Shown piece by piece: positions 22,149 through 33,253 of a DNA stretch of 60,000 nucleotides; the first letter of the stretch is position 1, and each line of letters begins with the position of its first letter. The notes under the pieces were generated by a model. That model searched no databases. It saw only the letters and a list, made by a program, of their open reading frames with translations, and was not told the DNA's origin. Source of the stretch: Adiantum capillus-veneris (lineage: Eukaryota; Streptophyta; Polypodiopsida; Polypodiales; Pteridaceae); the NCBI GenBank assembly GCA_014529385.2, contig CM043971.1, positions 96,029,882 through 96,089,881 of the forward strand. The letters run 5' to 3'. The translations under genes and the position numbers were made by a program.

Positions 22149-24016
22149 TTGCATACATCCCTGGCTTGCATACATCCAAAGACTTACAAAGATTATGAAG
22201 GGTTGTTCAGATGTAAACTCTACAATAGAATTATTGCATCTGAGTTTGTTGCTAATGGAATTGATCTCTTGAACAAGATAGCTATTGAGGAAAAGGAACT
22301 TTCTTACAATCACCCCTATATTCTGCCACCACCCAATACACGTCTTCAACCTTCGGAGTCCACCTCCAAGTGGCATACCAATGCCTTGAAAGAAATTGTT
22401 GCACTTCACTATAAGGTGCTGTCCAAATTATCTCTTCTTTCTAAATCTCCTCTCCGACTTTTTTCCCGGGGGGTATTTCCTCCTGATAAAAAAGGTAAAG
22501 AAAAAATCACTGAGGAACAAGCAGCAAATTTACAACAAATAATCAGTTTTGGTGGTAGTCCTAATCATAAAGATTTCTCAAGGATGTTCTCTGCTGTCCT
22601 TCACAAACTAGTGATTGAGTCAGTAACACACTTTCCAGAAGACATGTCACCCTTTGCAGATGAAGATGTTCAAGATGGATTTAATCCCTCTCAAAGATGG
22701 GGAGTAAATGCTCAGGTACAAGATTGGCAGCAACGACAACAAATGGGTGAAATGGTCAGAACAATATTACCCTAAGATTTTGATTGGATCGTATTTCAAG
22801 ATGATAGCTGTGTACAATATAAAGAAGAAGATCTTGATGAATTAGATATCTTCCTTTCTCAGATATTTCCAGCCCCTGAGGAATCTTTTGATAATGAGTC
22901 AGATATCAGTTGTGACGAAGAAGTCAGGAAGATGAATCCAATCAAAATGGAAACAGATGAGATAAAAGTTGAAACACCTTCATTCTCTTTTGCAACAACT
23001 CTTAAAAGTATTACAAAGATTGCAGATATGACTATTCTTGATATTGACGGGCTTACTCAAGAACACGTATGGAAAGTTTTTGAGTTTATCTAAAATTCTG
23101 CTCATTACGGAATCCACTATAAGGATCTTACACAGAGACAATCAATGCCGATGATAATAGCTAGATTTCAAGGTATGTTGTGAGCTTGGTGGGATGACCT
23201 AAGCACAGACAGCAAAGCTTACACTATGCAAGAAGGACCAGCACGCCGTGAAAATTTCGATAATGTAATTTCACTATTGTTTGCAGCACTGGTCATGCAA
23301 TTTTTGGGGTCAACCAACAAAATTCAAGAAAGGAACAAAGAAGCATTTTTTTGAAGCAAACTATGTGATCTGACTCAGATTAAGAAATACCAGCAACACA
23401 TGACACTTGATGTATCAATTTCCAAGTGGGTATTTCAAAGCCGAATACAAACAATATTACATCAACTCCTTCCCTGAGTCATTTGCAAGTCTAGTAAAGG
23501 AAAGAATTAAAGAAGCAGGTTTGCACCTTGATGAAAATATCTCTCTAGCACAAATCAATTCTTTTGTGGATGAAGTTACTCACCTTAAATATGCTAGGAT
23601 AAGGATAAAAAGGGAAATCAAGCAAGTAAGAGAATTCAGCTCTAGTTTTTGTGATAAAGAGACAAAGACTAAATCCTTTGGATGCAGAGACAGAAGAAAG
23701 TGCGATTGCAAGATTAAACATCACAAAAACAAGTATGGTAAGAAATTCAAGGTAGCACGAAGAAAGCGAAAACTCAGCAAAGAAGAAAGAAAACAGACAA
23801 AGTGCTATATCTGTAATAAACGAGGACATATTGCTCCAGAATTTCCTCAACGCAGGAAAAAAATCGGAAATGAAGTACTTCAAGATAACTATGAATATGA
23901 GGTAATATACTGCATGTTTTGCAAAGAAAGGATGTTCCTATTGCAGAATACACTAAGTATGATTTTGATGAAGAACAATAAGCTGACCATTCAACAAGTA
24001 AATCAGTTTCTGATCA
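22149..24016 (+). pseudogene. ECV coat-protein-like region with zinc knuckle
   Basis: The frame 22149-22775 (LYNRIIASEFVANGIDLLNK) continues in the same frame past a TAA into an acidic stretch (DDSCVQYKEEDLDELDIF). The capsid core then follows with IARFQGML and AWWDDL, separated by a TGA. After a frameshift, frame 23407-24105 has YINSFPESFASLV, a Lys/Arg-rich segment, and CYICNKRGHIAPEF, a CX2CX4HX4C knuckle whose last Cys is Phe. Order and composition match the Caulimoviridae coat protein. It contains at least three in-frame stops. Confidence 0.7.
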
Positions 24017-24445
24017 TCAATTTGAAGCGACCAAAAGCCCATCTGCATATGATAGGAGTATCATCATTTAAGTCACACAAAATTCCTCCCCAAGCTGGAC
24101 ACTGATAAAATAGAAGAAACTTATATTGCTGGAGGTTACAATGGGTCAAAAACACAGAAGCTATAGGCATGGTAGATGTACAAAAATGAACTCCCTTACA
24201 AAGACTGCAAGGCCTCCTTTTATACAGGATTGAGCACTTGCATAACTTACAAGCTGGGCTACGTGTCCCAATATTCTTTAAAGTGACTTTTCAAAGTGAG
24301 TGGGTATTTCGTCAGGGCTGAAGTCACTTTTATGCTTTAGTATGTAGTCACTGCTTAGGTTATTTTGATACGAGAAAGAAGATCAGCCACGTTGTTCGTA
24401 TTTCTCGAAACAAATTTGTAAGTGATCTCAAAATGACTTACCTTG
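24017..24445 (-). mobile_element. Inverted ECV piece: RNase H fragment and promoter-like intergenic region
   Basis: Bases 24017-24100 on the reverse strand match part of the ECV RNase H, coding ILCDLNDDT-like sequence (compare 36434-36515). Bases 24101-24445 have no gene. Read on the reverse strand they include TATAAAAGGAGGCCTTGC (TATA at about 24217-24224). The TATA motif resembles a caulimovirid large intergenic promoter. Strand switching relative to 19450-24016 indicates an inverted junction. The 24445 end is cut by the family A LTR. Confidence 0.55.
24215..24224 (-). promoter_or_regulatory. TATA box, putative ECV promoter
   Basis: The reverse strand reads TGTATAAAAGGAGG, a strong plant TATA element, inside the non-coding ECV segment. 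The transcription start would lie near 24185. Function is inferred from position only. Confidence 0.45.
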
Positions 24446-25611
24446 GACAAGCTACAGCATGACCAAGGTTCAGTTCAATCAAGTTAGTCTAGAATAGGAA
24501 GTGATCTGGCACTTTTGTGAGTCTGTTCACAGACCGTGCATGTCCAAACACTTAGATTAGATGCATATCCTCTGGTTGCACACAGCATGATCATCAATTT
24601 TCCATCAGAACCCATCATGAGCATTTTTTCAGTGTATAGACCTATTTTCCCTATTTTTTATTTTTTTCACTTATTATTTTTAAGTGACTCGGTAGGGCAA
24701 TTTTCACACGCAAGTATAAATAGAAATCTAGCGTTAGCACTTTCTGGCAGAAGAGGCAGCAGGAACTCCGGTTCAACAGGCACCTTCTCAGCAGGACCCC
24801 CAAGACCTAGCGTTTTCAGCCATCTGCAAAGCTAGCGTTTTTGGACACGACCAGCAGCCTTGCGTTTTTGCATTGCAGATCAGCCGGCAGCAGCAGAGGA
24901 CAGATCAGCACTAGCGTCAGTGGTTTGCACCAGCAGATTCACAATGTTTTGCAGCAGGACCCATTTTCAGTCCTAGCCTTTTTGGATCAGCATACCATCC
25001 TAGTGTTTTGCAGATCCTTCGCGACGGAACAGTTAGAAGCATCAGCATTTTCAGTTTTTCAGCATTTAGGCACAGCAGAACGACCCCTGAACCTCGCAGA
25101 TCTCACCTTCCCGCAGCAGATCCTCGCCGCACGGTCAGATTCGGCAAAGTTTACAATTTCAGCCCGGAAAAACGCAGATTTCAGCATCTGCGTTTTCAGC
25201 ACGTCGTCGTCGCCATCGACATTGTCACCGACATAGAGTCAGAATTCAGCAGATAAAGATTTGCAGATTTCAGCCCTTAGCGTTTTCAGATTTCAGCCGT
25301 CTCGTCATCGACATCGTCGGCAAGTCCAAAGCATTATAGAGATTTGTGCAATCATAAGTAGACCGCTCTCGCCATAGAGAGTGGGGCCTTCGGAGGAGGG
25401 TTTGACAACATTATGGTGTCATATTCTTCTCTCTCTATCTCTCAGTCTCAACACCTTCATTCACAGTGTTCACCACTTTGTTTGTGTTCATTGCACTCTC
25501 TCACTAAAGGAACGGAAGGCTATCCCTTCCCTAAGTAAAAGGAACCCTTGAGCACAGTTCAGAGCACTCATCTTGAGCAAAGTTCAACATTCACTTCCGC
25601 TACACCTTACA
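24446..25611 (+). repeat. 5' LTR of A3 (5'-truncated)
   Basis: The LTR runs from GGACAAGCTACAGCATGACC to CACCTTACA. It has the AGCGTTTT units, TATA-like GTATAAATAGAAATCTAGCG (24713) and the GAGAGTGGGGCCTTCGGAGG block. Its missing first bases are present in the 3' LTR at 35070. Confidence 0.85.
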
Positions 25612-25683
25612 TTGGCATCAAAGCTTTGGCAGTGTTCTGTATCACTCACGGAAAGAACCACAGAAAATTTTTTTGCTTGTTGT

Positions 25684-26794
25684 TGTCAGGTGACACATCC
25701 AACCCTATGTGTCCGTGGACAAGCTACAGCATGACAAGGGTTCAATCAATCCAGTCGGTCTAGCTTAGGAAGTGTTCTGACACTTTTGTGAGTCTGTTCG
25801 CAGACCATGCATGCCCAGGCACTTAGAGTATATGCATATCCTCTTGTTGCACAAAACATGATCATTAGCATTACCATCAGAATCCATCAGGAGCAATTTC
25901 CAGTGCATAAACCTACTTTCCCTATTTTTGACATTTTTCACTTATTATTTTAAGTGACTTTTGTTGGGAACTGAGTAGAGCAAAATGGGTAAGATAATAT
26001 AGAAGGAAACCAAGGCTAGCATCATTTGGCAGAAGAGCAAGGAGAACACAGGCACAATTGCAACAGGTTCCCCCTCTCTCTCTCTCAAGCAAGACCTCCC
26101 CACCATAGCTTGCGTTTCCTCTCCAACAGCATCAGCGTTTTCAGCCCCCTGCATTGGCGTTTTCAGCAGCCTACTCAGCGCTTGAAGGACCCTGCAATAC
26201 AACGTTTCTTTGCACCTGTTGTAGCGTTTTTCAGCCAGGCTATCCAGCGTTTTTACTGCACCATAGACAACGTTTTTAGGGCGATTTACAGAAGCTTGTG
26301 TAGCATTTTTGGACAGCAGTATAACAGAGTTTGAAAGCAGCAGAAATCAACCAACCTTAGCGTTTTTCGACAGCAGTACAACAGCGTTTTTGAACCAGCA
26401 GAATCCAGCCATAGTCAGCGTCGAAGCATTCAGTTTTCAGCCATAGTCTCGTTCTCGACGTCACCATCGTCGGCCTCGACATAACCATTAGACTTGCATC
26501 AGTTAGCTTCCACTTACAATTGTACCAGATAGTGCAATCAATAGTAGACCACTCTCGCCATCGAGAGTGGGGCCTTCGGAGGAGGGTTTTACGTCTCTGG
26601 TGTCGTATTCTCTTCTCTCTCTATCTCTCAATCTCATGCACTTTCACGCACAGTGTCCATTCACTTTGTTTGTGTTCATTGCACTCTCTCATTAAAGAAC
26701 GGAAGGCTCTCCCTTCCCTAAGACAAGGAACTTGAGCACAGTTCGGAGCACTCATCTTGAGAAAAGTTCATCATTCATTCCGCTGCACCTTACA
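25684..26794 (+). repeat. 5' LTR of B
   Basis: It begins TGTCAGGTGACACATCC (palindrome altered by one base) and ends CACCTTACA. A TATA-like GATAATATAGAAGG is near 25993 and about a dozen AGCGTTTT-type units follow it. It pairs with 31969-33085. Confidence 0.9.
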
Positions 26795-27029
26795 TTGGTG
26801 TCAGAGCTTCGGCAGTGTTCTGTATCACTCAAGAAAAGAACCACAGAAACTTTTTTTGCTTGTTGGGGTCGCACGTAACCCAAGACCTCTTGGGCGTCTC
26901 GATTCCTAATCATGTTTTTGAAGAGTGACAGGAAACCCAAGAAAGAAGGGCTTGTCCAGCCTCCCCTTGCACCTCTTTTCACTCATTGAGAGCAGACCGT
27001 GCACTTAGCGGCCGGGCAATCGACATGAG

Positions 27030-27479
27030 GTGGGAAAAAGCAACCTTGGTGTGAGCGCAAGGCCGCCAAGGGGTGCGCCCGTGGAAAAGAGAAGAACTCG
27101 GGTGAAGAGAAGATCCTTCTCTAACACAGATTGCAAGCGAAAGAAGAACCTGAAGAACCTCAAAGACCCTCAAGAACCTCAAGAACTCAAGACCCCCAAG
27201 AACCCAAGAACCCAAGACCCACAAGAACCCAAGTTCCTCGTGAACTTAAGAACCAAAGATCAGAGTGTATGGTCATCACCCGAAGCGGAATGGATACTTC
27301 GCATGGAGGTGATGGGCATGAAAGTAGTGAAGAATAATTTCCCCATCATGGAGGTTTTCCTGACCCTCCCCCTACGCCATCTACGCCAAGGATTGCACCA
27401 AATCTATGGAGGCTTTGGTGAAATCGATGATGGACATGATGGCACAACAAGAAGCGACTCACATTTCTTTGGAACATGA
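27030..27479 (+). CDS. Basic leader ORF of element B
   Basis: The frame begins MGKSNLGVSARPPRGAP and has a basic core, RVKRRSFSNTDCKRKKN. The AAGAACCC-type repeats of the leader then encode LKNLKDPQEPQELKTPKNP-like sequence. It runs across the gag ATG (27269) in another frame. The start and core recur in the A copies at 33254, 18980 and 6912. Translation is not shown. It could equally be a non-coding leader conserved as nucleic acid. Confidence 0.3.
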   Translation: MGKSNLGVSARPPRGAPVEKRRTRVKRRSFSNTDCKRKKNLKNLKDPQEPQELKTPKNPRTQDPQEPKFLVNLRTKDQSVWSSPEAEWILRMEVMGMKVVKNNFPIMEVFLTLPLRHLRQGLHQIYGGFGEIDDGHDGTTRSDSHFFGT

Positions 27480-28535
27480 GCGCGATGCACGCAAAGAAAG
27501 AAAAGCTCAAAGAAAGGAGGCAGCCGAAGAAAGACGAGCGGCCTTGGAGACCGATCGTGAGGTCCAGAGAGACCTACGCACGCAAGAATCGGTTTGACAG
27601 GTTCTTGCCTCGAAGTCCGAACCAGCCAAAGATGTTGGTAGTTCCTCAAGTTGCGCAAGCCGAGATTCGGACTCCAACAACCCAATCACAAAGAAGTTGA
27701 CTTTCAGTAAGTATGATGGTAGATGGATGCCACGGTCTTGGTTGCATCAATTTAATGCTTATTTTGCGACAACTAAGAAGACAGGAAATAGCAAGGTTTT
27801 GATGGCAGCCATGTACCTTGCCGGTGATGCCATAAATTGGTACCACGCATAGCAAGAGGCACAGTTGGCCGCGCACCTAGAGGAAGCCGACGAATTCACG
27901 TCCCTTTCCTTCAATTGGGCCGATTCCAAGACAAGCTCAAGGCGCGGTTTATGCCACCTCAGTACCTCGCACGATTGAAGGACGATTGGCACGCTCTCAA
28001 GCAAAATGGTATGCCAGTTATGTCTTTCTCTTATCGTGTTTTGCAGCTCGGCACTCAATTACGCAAATCGGATGTGGAGCGCAAGGAGGCATTCCTTTAT
28101 GGATTAGACGAGTATATCAAGTGTGATGTGTAGGTGCTTGATCCGATCGATCTCAACAAGGCGGTAGCGATTGCTCTCGCACAGGAGATGAAGCACAATA
28201 AGGGAAAGCCTAAGGAGAACAGGACTTCTCAAGGAACCTCTCCGAATTCTCAGAACATGCAGAATGGTAAGAATGGTAAGAATGATAAGAATGGTAACTT
28301 TTCTAGCCCATCTTCCTCTAATTCTTCGGAAAAGAACTCTAACAATGAATCTAAGGGTAAAGCTAAAGCACCTGCAAAACCTAAGCTAATCCCGGATGAA
28401 AAAGCTGCACAAGGAATTATAGGAAAATACATCACGACTGAAGAACAAGTGATTTATGCTAAGGAAGGTAGATGTTATCAATGTCACGTTAAGGGTCACA
28501 TTAAGAAGGCTTGTCCTAAGACAGCCCCACCTTAA
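27269..28535 (+). pseudogene. gypsy gag of element B
   Basis: The ATG at 27269 gives MVITRSGMDTSHGGDGHESS and stops at 27335-27337. In another frame follows a charged coil, ALVKSMMDMMAQQEATHISL to REVQRDLRTQESV (27406-27597). The retrotransposon-gag core then reads KYDGRWMPRSWLHQFNAYF and AAMYLAGDAINWYHA. A further frame shift leads to RFMPPQYLARLKDDWHALKQ, a TAG at 28131-28133, an Asn/Lys/Ser-rich linker and the zinc knuckle CYQCHVKGHIKKAC (28470-28512). All domains expected of a chromovirus-type gag are present but scattered over frames. Confidence 0.85.
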
Positions 28536-28571
28536 GAACCAAAGGCACCCACAACAACCACAAACACTTTA

Positions 28572-29030
28572 ATGAACCAAGCTGAATCTTCTCATGTCTC
28601 TGACACACACATTGATGAGTCTCTCATAAAGTGTTATGGTCATGTAAAGGGTCAGCATTTTATCATATTGTTTAATCCATGCAATATGCATGATGTGATT
28701 AGTGCCTCTCTTCTTGAGAGAGCCCGCCTAGAGGTAAGTCAGAAATCTCTTCTCGAGGTTTCTGGCTTCGCTCCTGGTATGGACTCTCTCATAACAAAAG
28801 AGTGCCTTGATGTGTTGTTTACAGTTCAGCAAGCTGCTTTCCGTAGGAGATTTCTCGTGCCTCCTCTTTCAGGATCTGATATGCTTTTGGGCATTAGATG
28901 GTTTCGTGAGCATAACCCTCTCATTGATTGGGAGGCCAACACTCTCACATTAAATGCCAAGACTGACTTCCCCATCATCATTCGTGCTGAGGAGGGTCTG
29001 CATTCTTTGCCTCTCATTTCTCATGTGTAG
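28572..29030 (+). pseudogene. Retropepsin-like protease of element B
   Basis: The frame continues gag's reading frame after a TAA at 28533-28535. IILFNPCNMHDVISASL stands where the catalytic D-S/T-G is expected; the Asp is replaced by Asn and the Gly is absent, whereas element Y has [12 protein letters not shown]. The flap/C-terminal half is visible as PLSGSDMLLGIRWFREHNP and IDWEANTLTL. Proteolytic function is therefore doubtful even without the surrounding stops. Confidence 0.75.
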
Positions 29031-29060
29031 GTAAAGCGTGAATTATGACGAGGAGCACAA

Positions 29061-30465
29061 GTGGCATTCATCTATGCAGCTCCAGTTTCCCAGAGCATTC
29101 AGGCTCCAGCTAAGTATTCAGATTTGTTTACCAAGTTTAAGCATCTCTTTTTGCAGGATGATCTTCCACCCCGTCTCCCATCCAAGCGACTGGAGGACCA
29201 TCGCATAGAGCTTATGGAGGGGACACAGCCTGTCAATAAAGCTCCCTACCGTTTGAATAAGACACAGGAGGAAGAGTTGAGCGACAACTCACGGAGTTGG
29301 TGGCCAGAGGATTCATACGTCCTAGTGTAAGTTCTTTTGCTGCTCCTATTTTGTTTGTTCGCAAGAAAGATGGTTCGTCTCGTTTATGTTTGATTACAGG
29401 GCATTGAACAAGATGACCATCAAGAACAAGTTTCCGATGCCTCGCATTGAGTATATCCTAGATAGATTCAAAGGGGCAAGGGTTTTCAGCAAGGTCGATC
29501 TCAAGAGTGGATACCATCAGGTACGGTATTCAAAGGCGACATCTTCAAGACCGCTTTTCGCACCGAGCGAGGACAATGGGAGTATATTGTTATGCCTTTT
29601 GGATTGACCGGTGCCGTGGGTACATTTAATCGTCTCATGGTAGGCCGTTTTGACGATACGGTCGGTGTATGTGTGTTCATCTTTTTGGATGATATTCTCA
29701 TTTTTTCTGCATCGTAGGAACAACATGAAAGGGATGTCGAAAGGGTACTAACCCGTTTGGATGAGTGTCAGTTGTACATTGCAGCTAAGAAGTCTGAATT
29801 TCTTCTTAATAAAGTCACTTATCTTGGTTATATCAGTCAAGCTAGATCCCACGAAGGTGGAACAGGTTCGTAATTGGGATTTGCTCAAAACTGCATATGA
29901 TGTGCGTTCTTTTCTTGGTTTATGTCAAGCATATAGTTCGCACATAGAGAATTTTGCACGCATTTATGACTGATGTTTTGAAAGGGGTCAAGACTCCCCG
30001 TCAGCGCGTAGACTTGCCCAAAGCAGCCATTGAGGCTTTGGCAACTCTCAAGGTTGCGGTGACAGAAGCACCGTGTCTTATCCTTGCCTCTTGGGATGAT
30101 CCCTTTGAGGTATGGACGGAAGCGAGCAATGTCGCCATAGGCGCTGTGCTTCAGCAGCATGGTCGTCCCGTAGCTTTCCTTAGCCGGAAGCTCAATAGTG
30201 CAGAAAAGAATTATTCAGTTTATGATAAAGAACTTTTGTCTGTCATTCACTCTCTTAAGCATTGGAAATATTTTTTGTATGGTAGAGAGTTTACAGTTCA
30301 CACAGATCATCAAGCCCTCAAGTGGCTCCAGTATATGCTAGTGCACATTGGAGTGATCGCCAAGCACAGTGGTCACAATTTTTTGAGCAACTTGGAGGTT
30401 TGATTGAGTATATGCCTGGGAAAGCTAACCCTGTTGCAGATGCGTTGAGTCGCCGAGGATAGATT
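29061..30465 (+). pseudogene. RT and RNase H of element B
   Basis: RT N-terminus HRIELMEGTQPVNKAPYRL (29205 onward) is followed by frameshifts. Then come [20 protein letters not shown] with [11 protein letters not shown], and FIFLDDILIFSAS as the catalytic box (29675-29715). RNase H shows TEASNVAIGAVLQQHGRPVA, SVYDKELLSVIHSLKHWKY and HTDHQALKWL, followed by the end of the domain with NPVADALSRRG (30427-30462). Breaks occur at about 29330, 29530, 29715, 29840 and 30330. The order is normal for Ty3/gypsy. Confidence 0.88.
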
Positions 30466-31909
30466 TTGTCTCTTGACTCAAGGTCCACATTTTCTATTCA
30501 GGGTGTGTCTTTCGACAACATGAAGAATCAGTATGCGGATTCCGAGTTTGGTAAGCATTGTTGCAGGCTCTTGCTTCCTAAGGGCCAAGCAACTATCTCA
30601 TTCCGTGATGGTTTGTTGTATTTTCGTCAACGTTTATGTGTGTTGACCTCTCTCAGGCCAACCATACTGCATGATGCACATGATTCTCTCACGGGTGGGC
30701 ACAGGGGTATGAACACCACTTTGGAAAAAATAGAAAGATCCTTTTATTGGCCTAAAATGCGAAAGGATGTGTTTCGTTATCACACAGTGCACTATATGTC
30801 AAAAGGTAAAAGCTCCTCGAGGTAAGCAGCAAGGCCTCTTGCTCCCACTGCCTATTCCCAATGGACCTTTTCAAGATATTTCCATGGATTTTGTGACTAA
30901 CCTTCCACCAAGTTTGCATTCAAGGAACACTCAATGTTTGACAATTGTTGATCGTTTCAGCAAGTTTTGCATGTTGATTCCTTGTAAAGCCACAGTCACC
31001 ACACAAGATGTAGCACGGTTGTTCATTAAGCATTGGTACCCCCTCTGTGGTTTGCCAAAATCGATTGTTTCAGATAGGGATATTAAGTTCACGTCAAATT
31101 TTTGGCGCGCACTCTTTGATAATTTTGGCACTGAGTTGAATTTTTCATCGGCTTTTCATCCACAATCAGATGGTCAGACAAAGATTTACAATCAATTGGC
31201 TTTTGATGTTTTAAAGTCATATGTGCATGATCAACGGTCTCAGTGGGAGCTCTATCTCCCATTGGTTCAGGCTAATTTGAATGACTCTTTTTCTTTTGCC
31301 ATTGGTCGAACTCCGTATGAGGCAGCTTTTGGCCGTCCGTTCCAGTCACTTTTGACTCGCTCGGTCGATCAAATGTTTGATGCCAATGTTGAAAGTCAGT
31401 CATTGGATGAGATTTCTGAGAGTATGAAGCTTCAGCTAAGCAAGGCTCAGGAATCTTATTCACGGCAGGCTAATAAGCATTGTCCGGATGTTTCGATCAA
31501 GGAAGAGGATTGGGTGTATTTACGAATCATGAAACAACGTCTTAAGCAAGTTGGAAAGAAGCATCCCAAGTTGTCTTTTCGGATATATGGTCCATTTCCA
31601 GTCATTAAAAAGATAAATGAGGTTTCAATGAAATTACAGTTGCCTAACTCATGGTCAATGCACAACGTTTTCCATGTTTCTTGGTTTAAAGTGTTTCAAG
31701 GAACACCTCCAAAGGACATTTCGGAAGAAGAAGAACCAGAGATCATTGATGAAGCTGAAATCCTGGAGCCGAAGCAAGTATTGTTGCATCGGTTTCGACG
31801 TGGTTCGAAGAAGCAAGTGAGACAATACTTTTTGAAGTTCAAGGATCAAAGGGCCCACGAAGCGGTGTGGATCGACGAAGAGTTTTTCAAAGATTACCCA
31901 GAGTTGTAA
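30466..31909 (+). pseudogene. Integrase with chromodomain-like C-terminus (element B)
   Basis: The zinc region HDAHDSLTGGHRGMNTTLEK and its CTICQKVKAP partner are split by a frameshift at about 30780. The long frame 30767-31909 gives ISMDFVTNLPP (first Asp), SIVSDRDIKFTSNFW (second Asp) and HPQSDGQTKIYNQ, where the catalytic Glu of the usual GQTERVN is Lys. The GPF/Y-like module (YGPFPVIKKI, LPNSWSMHNVFHVSWFK) and a C-terminal segment LHRFRRGSKKQVRQYF...AVWIDEEFF resembling a chromodomain follow. The A elements retain the last segment. Confidence 0.9.
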
Positions 31910-31968
31910 GCAGACTACAAGGAAGCCATGCAACTCGGTACCAGTACCTCACTTTAAAAAGGAGGGGA

Positions 31969-33085
31969 TGTCACGTGACACATCAAACCCTATGTGTCCG
32001 TGGACAAGCTGCAACATGACAAGGGTTCAATCAATCCACTCGGTCTAGCTTAGGAAGTGTTCTGGCACTTTTGTGAGTCTGTTCGCAGACTGTGCATTTC
32101 CAGACACTTAAGAGTAGATGCATATCCTCTGGTTCCACACAGCATGATCATTAGCATTACCATCAGAATCCATCAGGAGCAATTTCCAGTGCATAAACCT
32201 ACTTTCCCTATTTTTGACATTTTTCACTTATTATTTTAAGTGACTTTTGTTGGGAACTGAGTAGAGCAAAATGGGTAAGATAATATATAAGGAAACCAAG
32301 GCTAGCATCATTTGGCAGAAGAGCAAGGAGAACACAGGCACAACTGCAACAGGTTCCCCCTCTCTCTCTCTCAAGCAAGACCTCCCCACCATAGCTTGCG
32401 TTTCCTCTCCAACAGCATCAGCGTTTTCAGCCCCCTGCATTGGCGTTTTCAGCAGCCTACTCAGCGCTTGAAGGACCCTGCAATACAGCGTTTCTTTGCA
32501 CCTGCTGTTTAGCGTTTTTCAGCCAGGCTATCCAGCGTTTTTACCGCACCATAGACAGTGTTTTTAGGGCGATTTACAGCAGCTTGTGTAGCGTTTTGGA
32601 CAGCAGTATAATAAAGTTTGAAAGCAGCAGAAATCAGCCAGCCTTAGCGTTTTTGGACAGCAGTACAACAACGTTTTTGAAGCAGCAGAATCCAGCCATA
32701 GTCAGCGTCGAAGCATTCAGTTTTCAGCCATAGTCTTGTTCTCGACGTCACCATCGTCAGCCTCGACATAGCCATTAGACTTGCATCAGTTAGCTTCCAC
32801 TTACAATTGTACCAGATTGTGCAATCAATAGTAGACCACTCTCACCATCGAGAGTGGGGCCTTCGGAGGAGGGTTTTACAACGTCTCTGGTGTCGTATTC
32901 TCTTCTCTCTCTATCTCTCAGTCTCATGCACTTTCACGCACAGTGTCCATTCACTTTGTTTGTGTTCATTGCACTCTCTCATTAAAGAACGGAAGGCTCT
33001 CCCTTCCCTAAGACAAGATACCTTGAGCACAGTTCGGAGCACTCATCTTGAGCAAAGTTCATCATTCATTCCGCTGCACCTTACA
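31969..33085 (+). repeat. 3' LTR of B
   Basis: It begins with the palindrome TGTCACGTGACACATC and ends CACCTTACA, immediately after the polypurine tract. By eye it differs from 25684-26794 only at scattered bases, so B is younger than its host element A3. Immediately after it, GTTGCGGTC resumes the leader of A3. Confidence 0.92.
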
Positions 33086-33253
33086 GTTGCGGTCTCACGT
33101 AACCCAAGTCCTCTTGGGCATATCGATTCCTAATCGTGTTTTTGAAGAGTGACAGGAAACCCAAGAAAGAAGGGCTTGTCCAGCCTCCCCTTGTGCCTCT
33201 TTTCACTCATTGAGAGCGGATTGTGCACTTAGCGGCCAGGCAATCGACGTGAG

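Larger units (their letters stand above)
19450..24016 (+). mobile_element. Rearranged endogenous caulimovirid (ECV2)
   Basis: Plus-strand pieces in order are: a coiled-coil frame, aspartic protease and RT (to about 21410), a movement protein of the 30K type (21411-22090), and a coat-protein-like region ending with a zinc knuckle (22149-24016). In Caulimoviridae the order on the circular genome is movement protein, coat protein, protease-RT-RNase H. Here RT is joined directly to the movement protein with RNase H and the intergenic region deleted. Many stops and frameshifts mean this is a fossil. No ECV LTR is expected or seen. It is related to the RT fragments at 11889 and 36226. Confidence 0.8.
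25684..33085 (+). mobile_element. Autonomous-type Ty3/gypsy element B with family A LTR ends
   Basis: LTRs at 25684-26794 and 31969-33085 enclose a primer site TGGTGTCAGAGC (26796-26807), a leader, gag, protease, RT, RNase H, integrase with a chromodomain-like tail, and the polypurine tract AAAAAGGAGGGGA (31956-31968). The order protease-RT-RNase H-integrase defines Ty3/gypsy. It is inserted in the leader of A3. The reading frame is broken at many sites and the third integrase acid is changed, so this copy is dead, but the LTRs remain similar by eye. Confidence 0.92.

Noticed and set aside
21480-22775. Host gene candidates between ECV RT and zinc knuckle
   Set aside because: The frames carry the 30K movement-protein core and coat-protein-like composition and lie in phase-broken viral order, so a viral origin explains them better.
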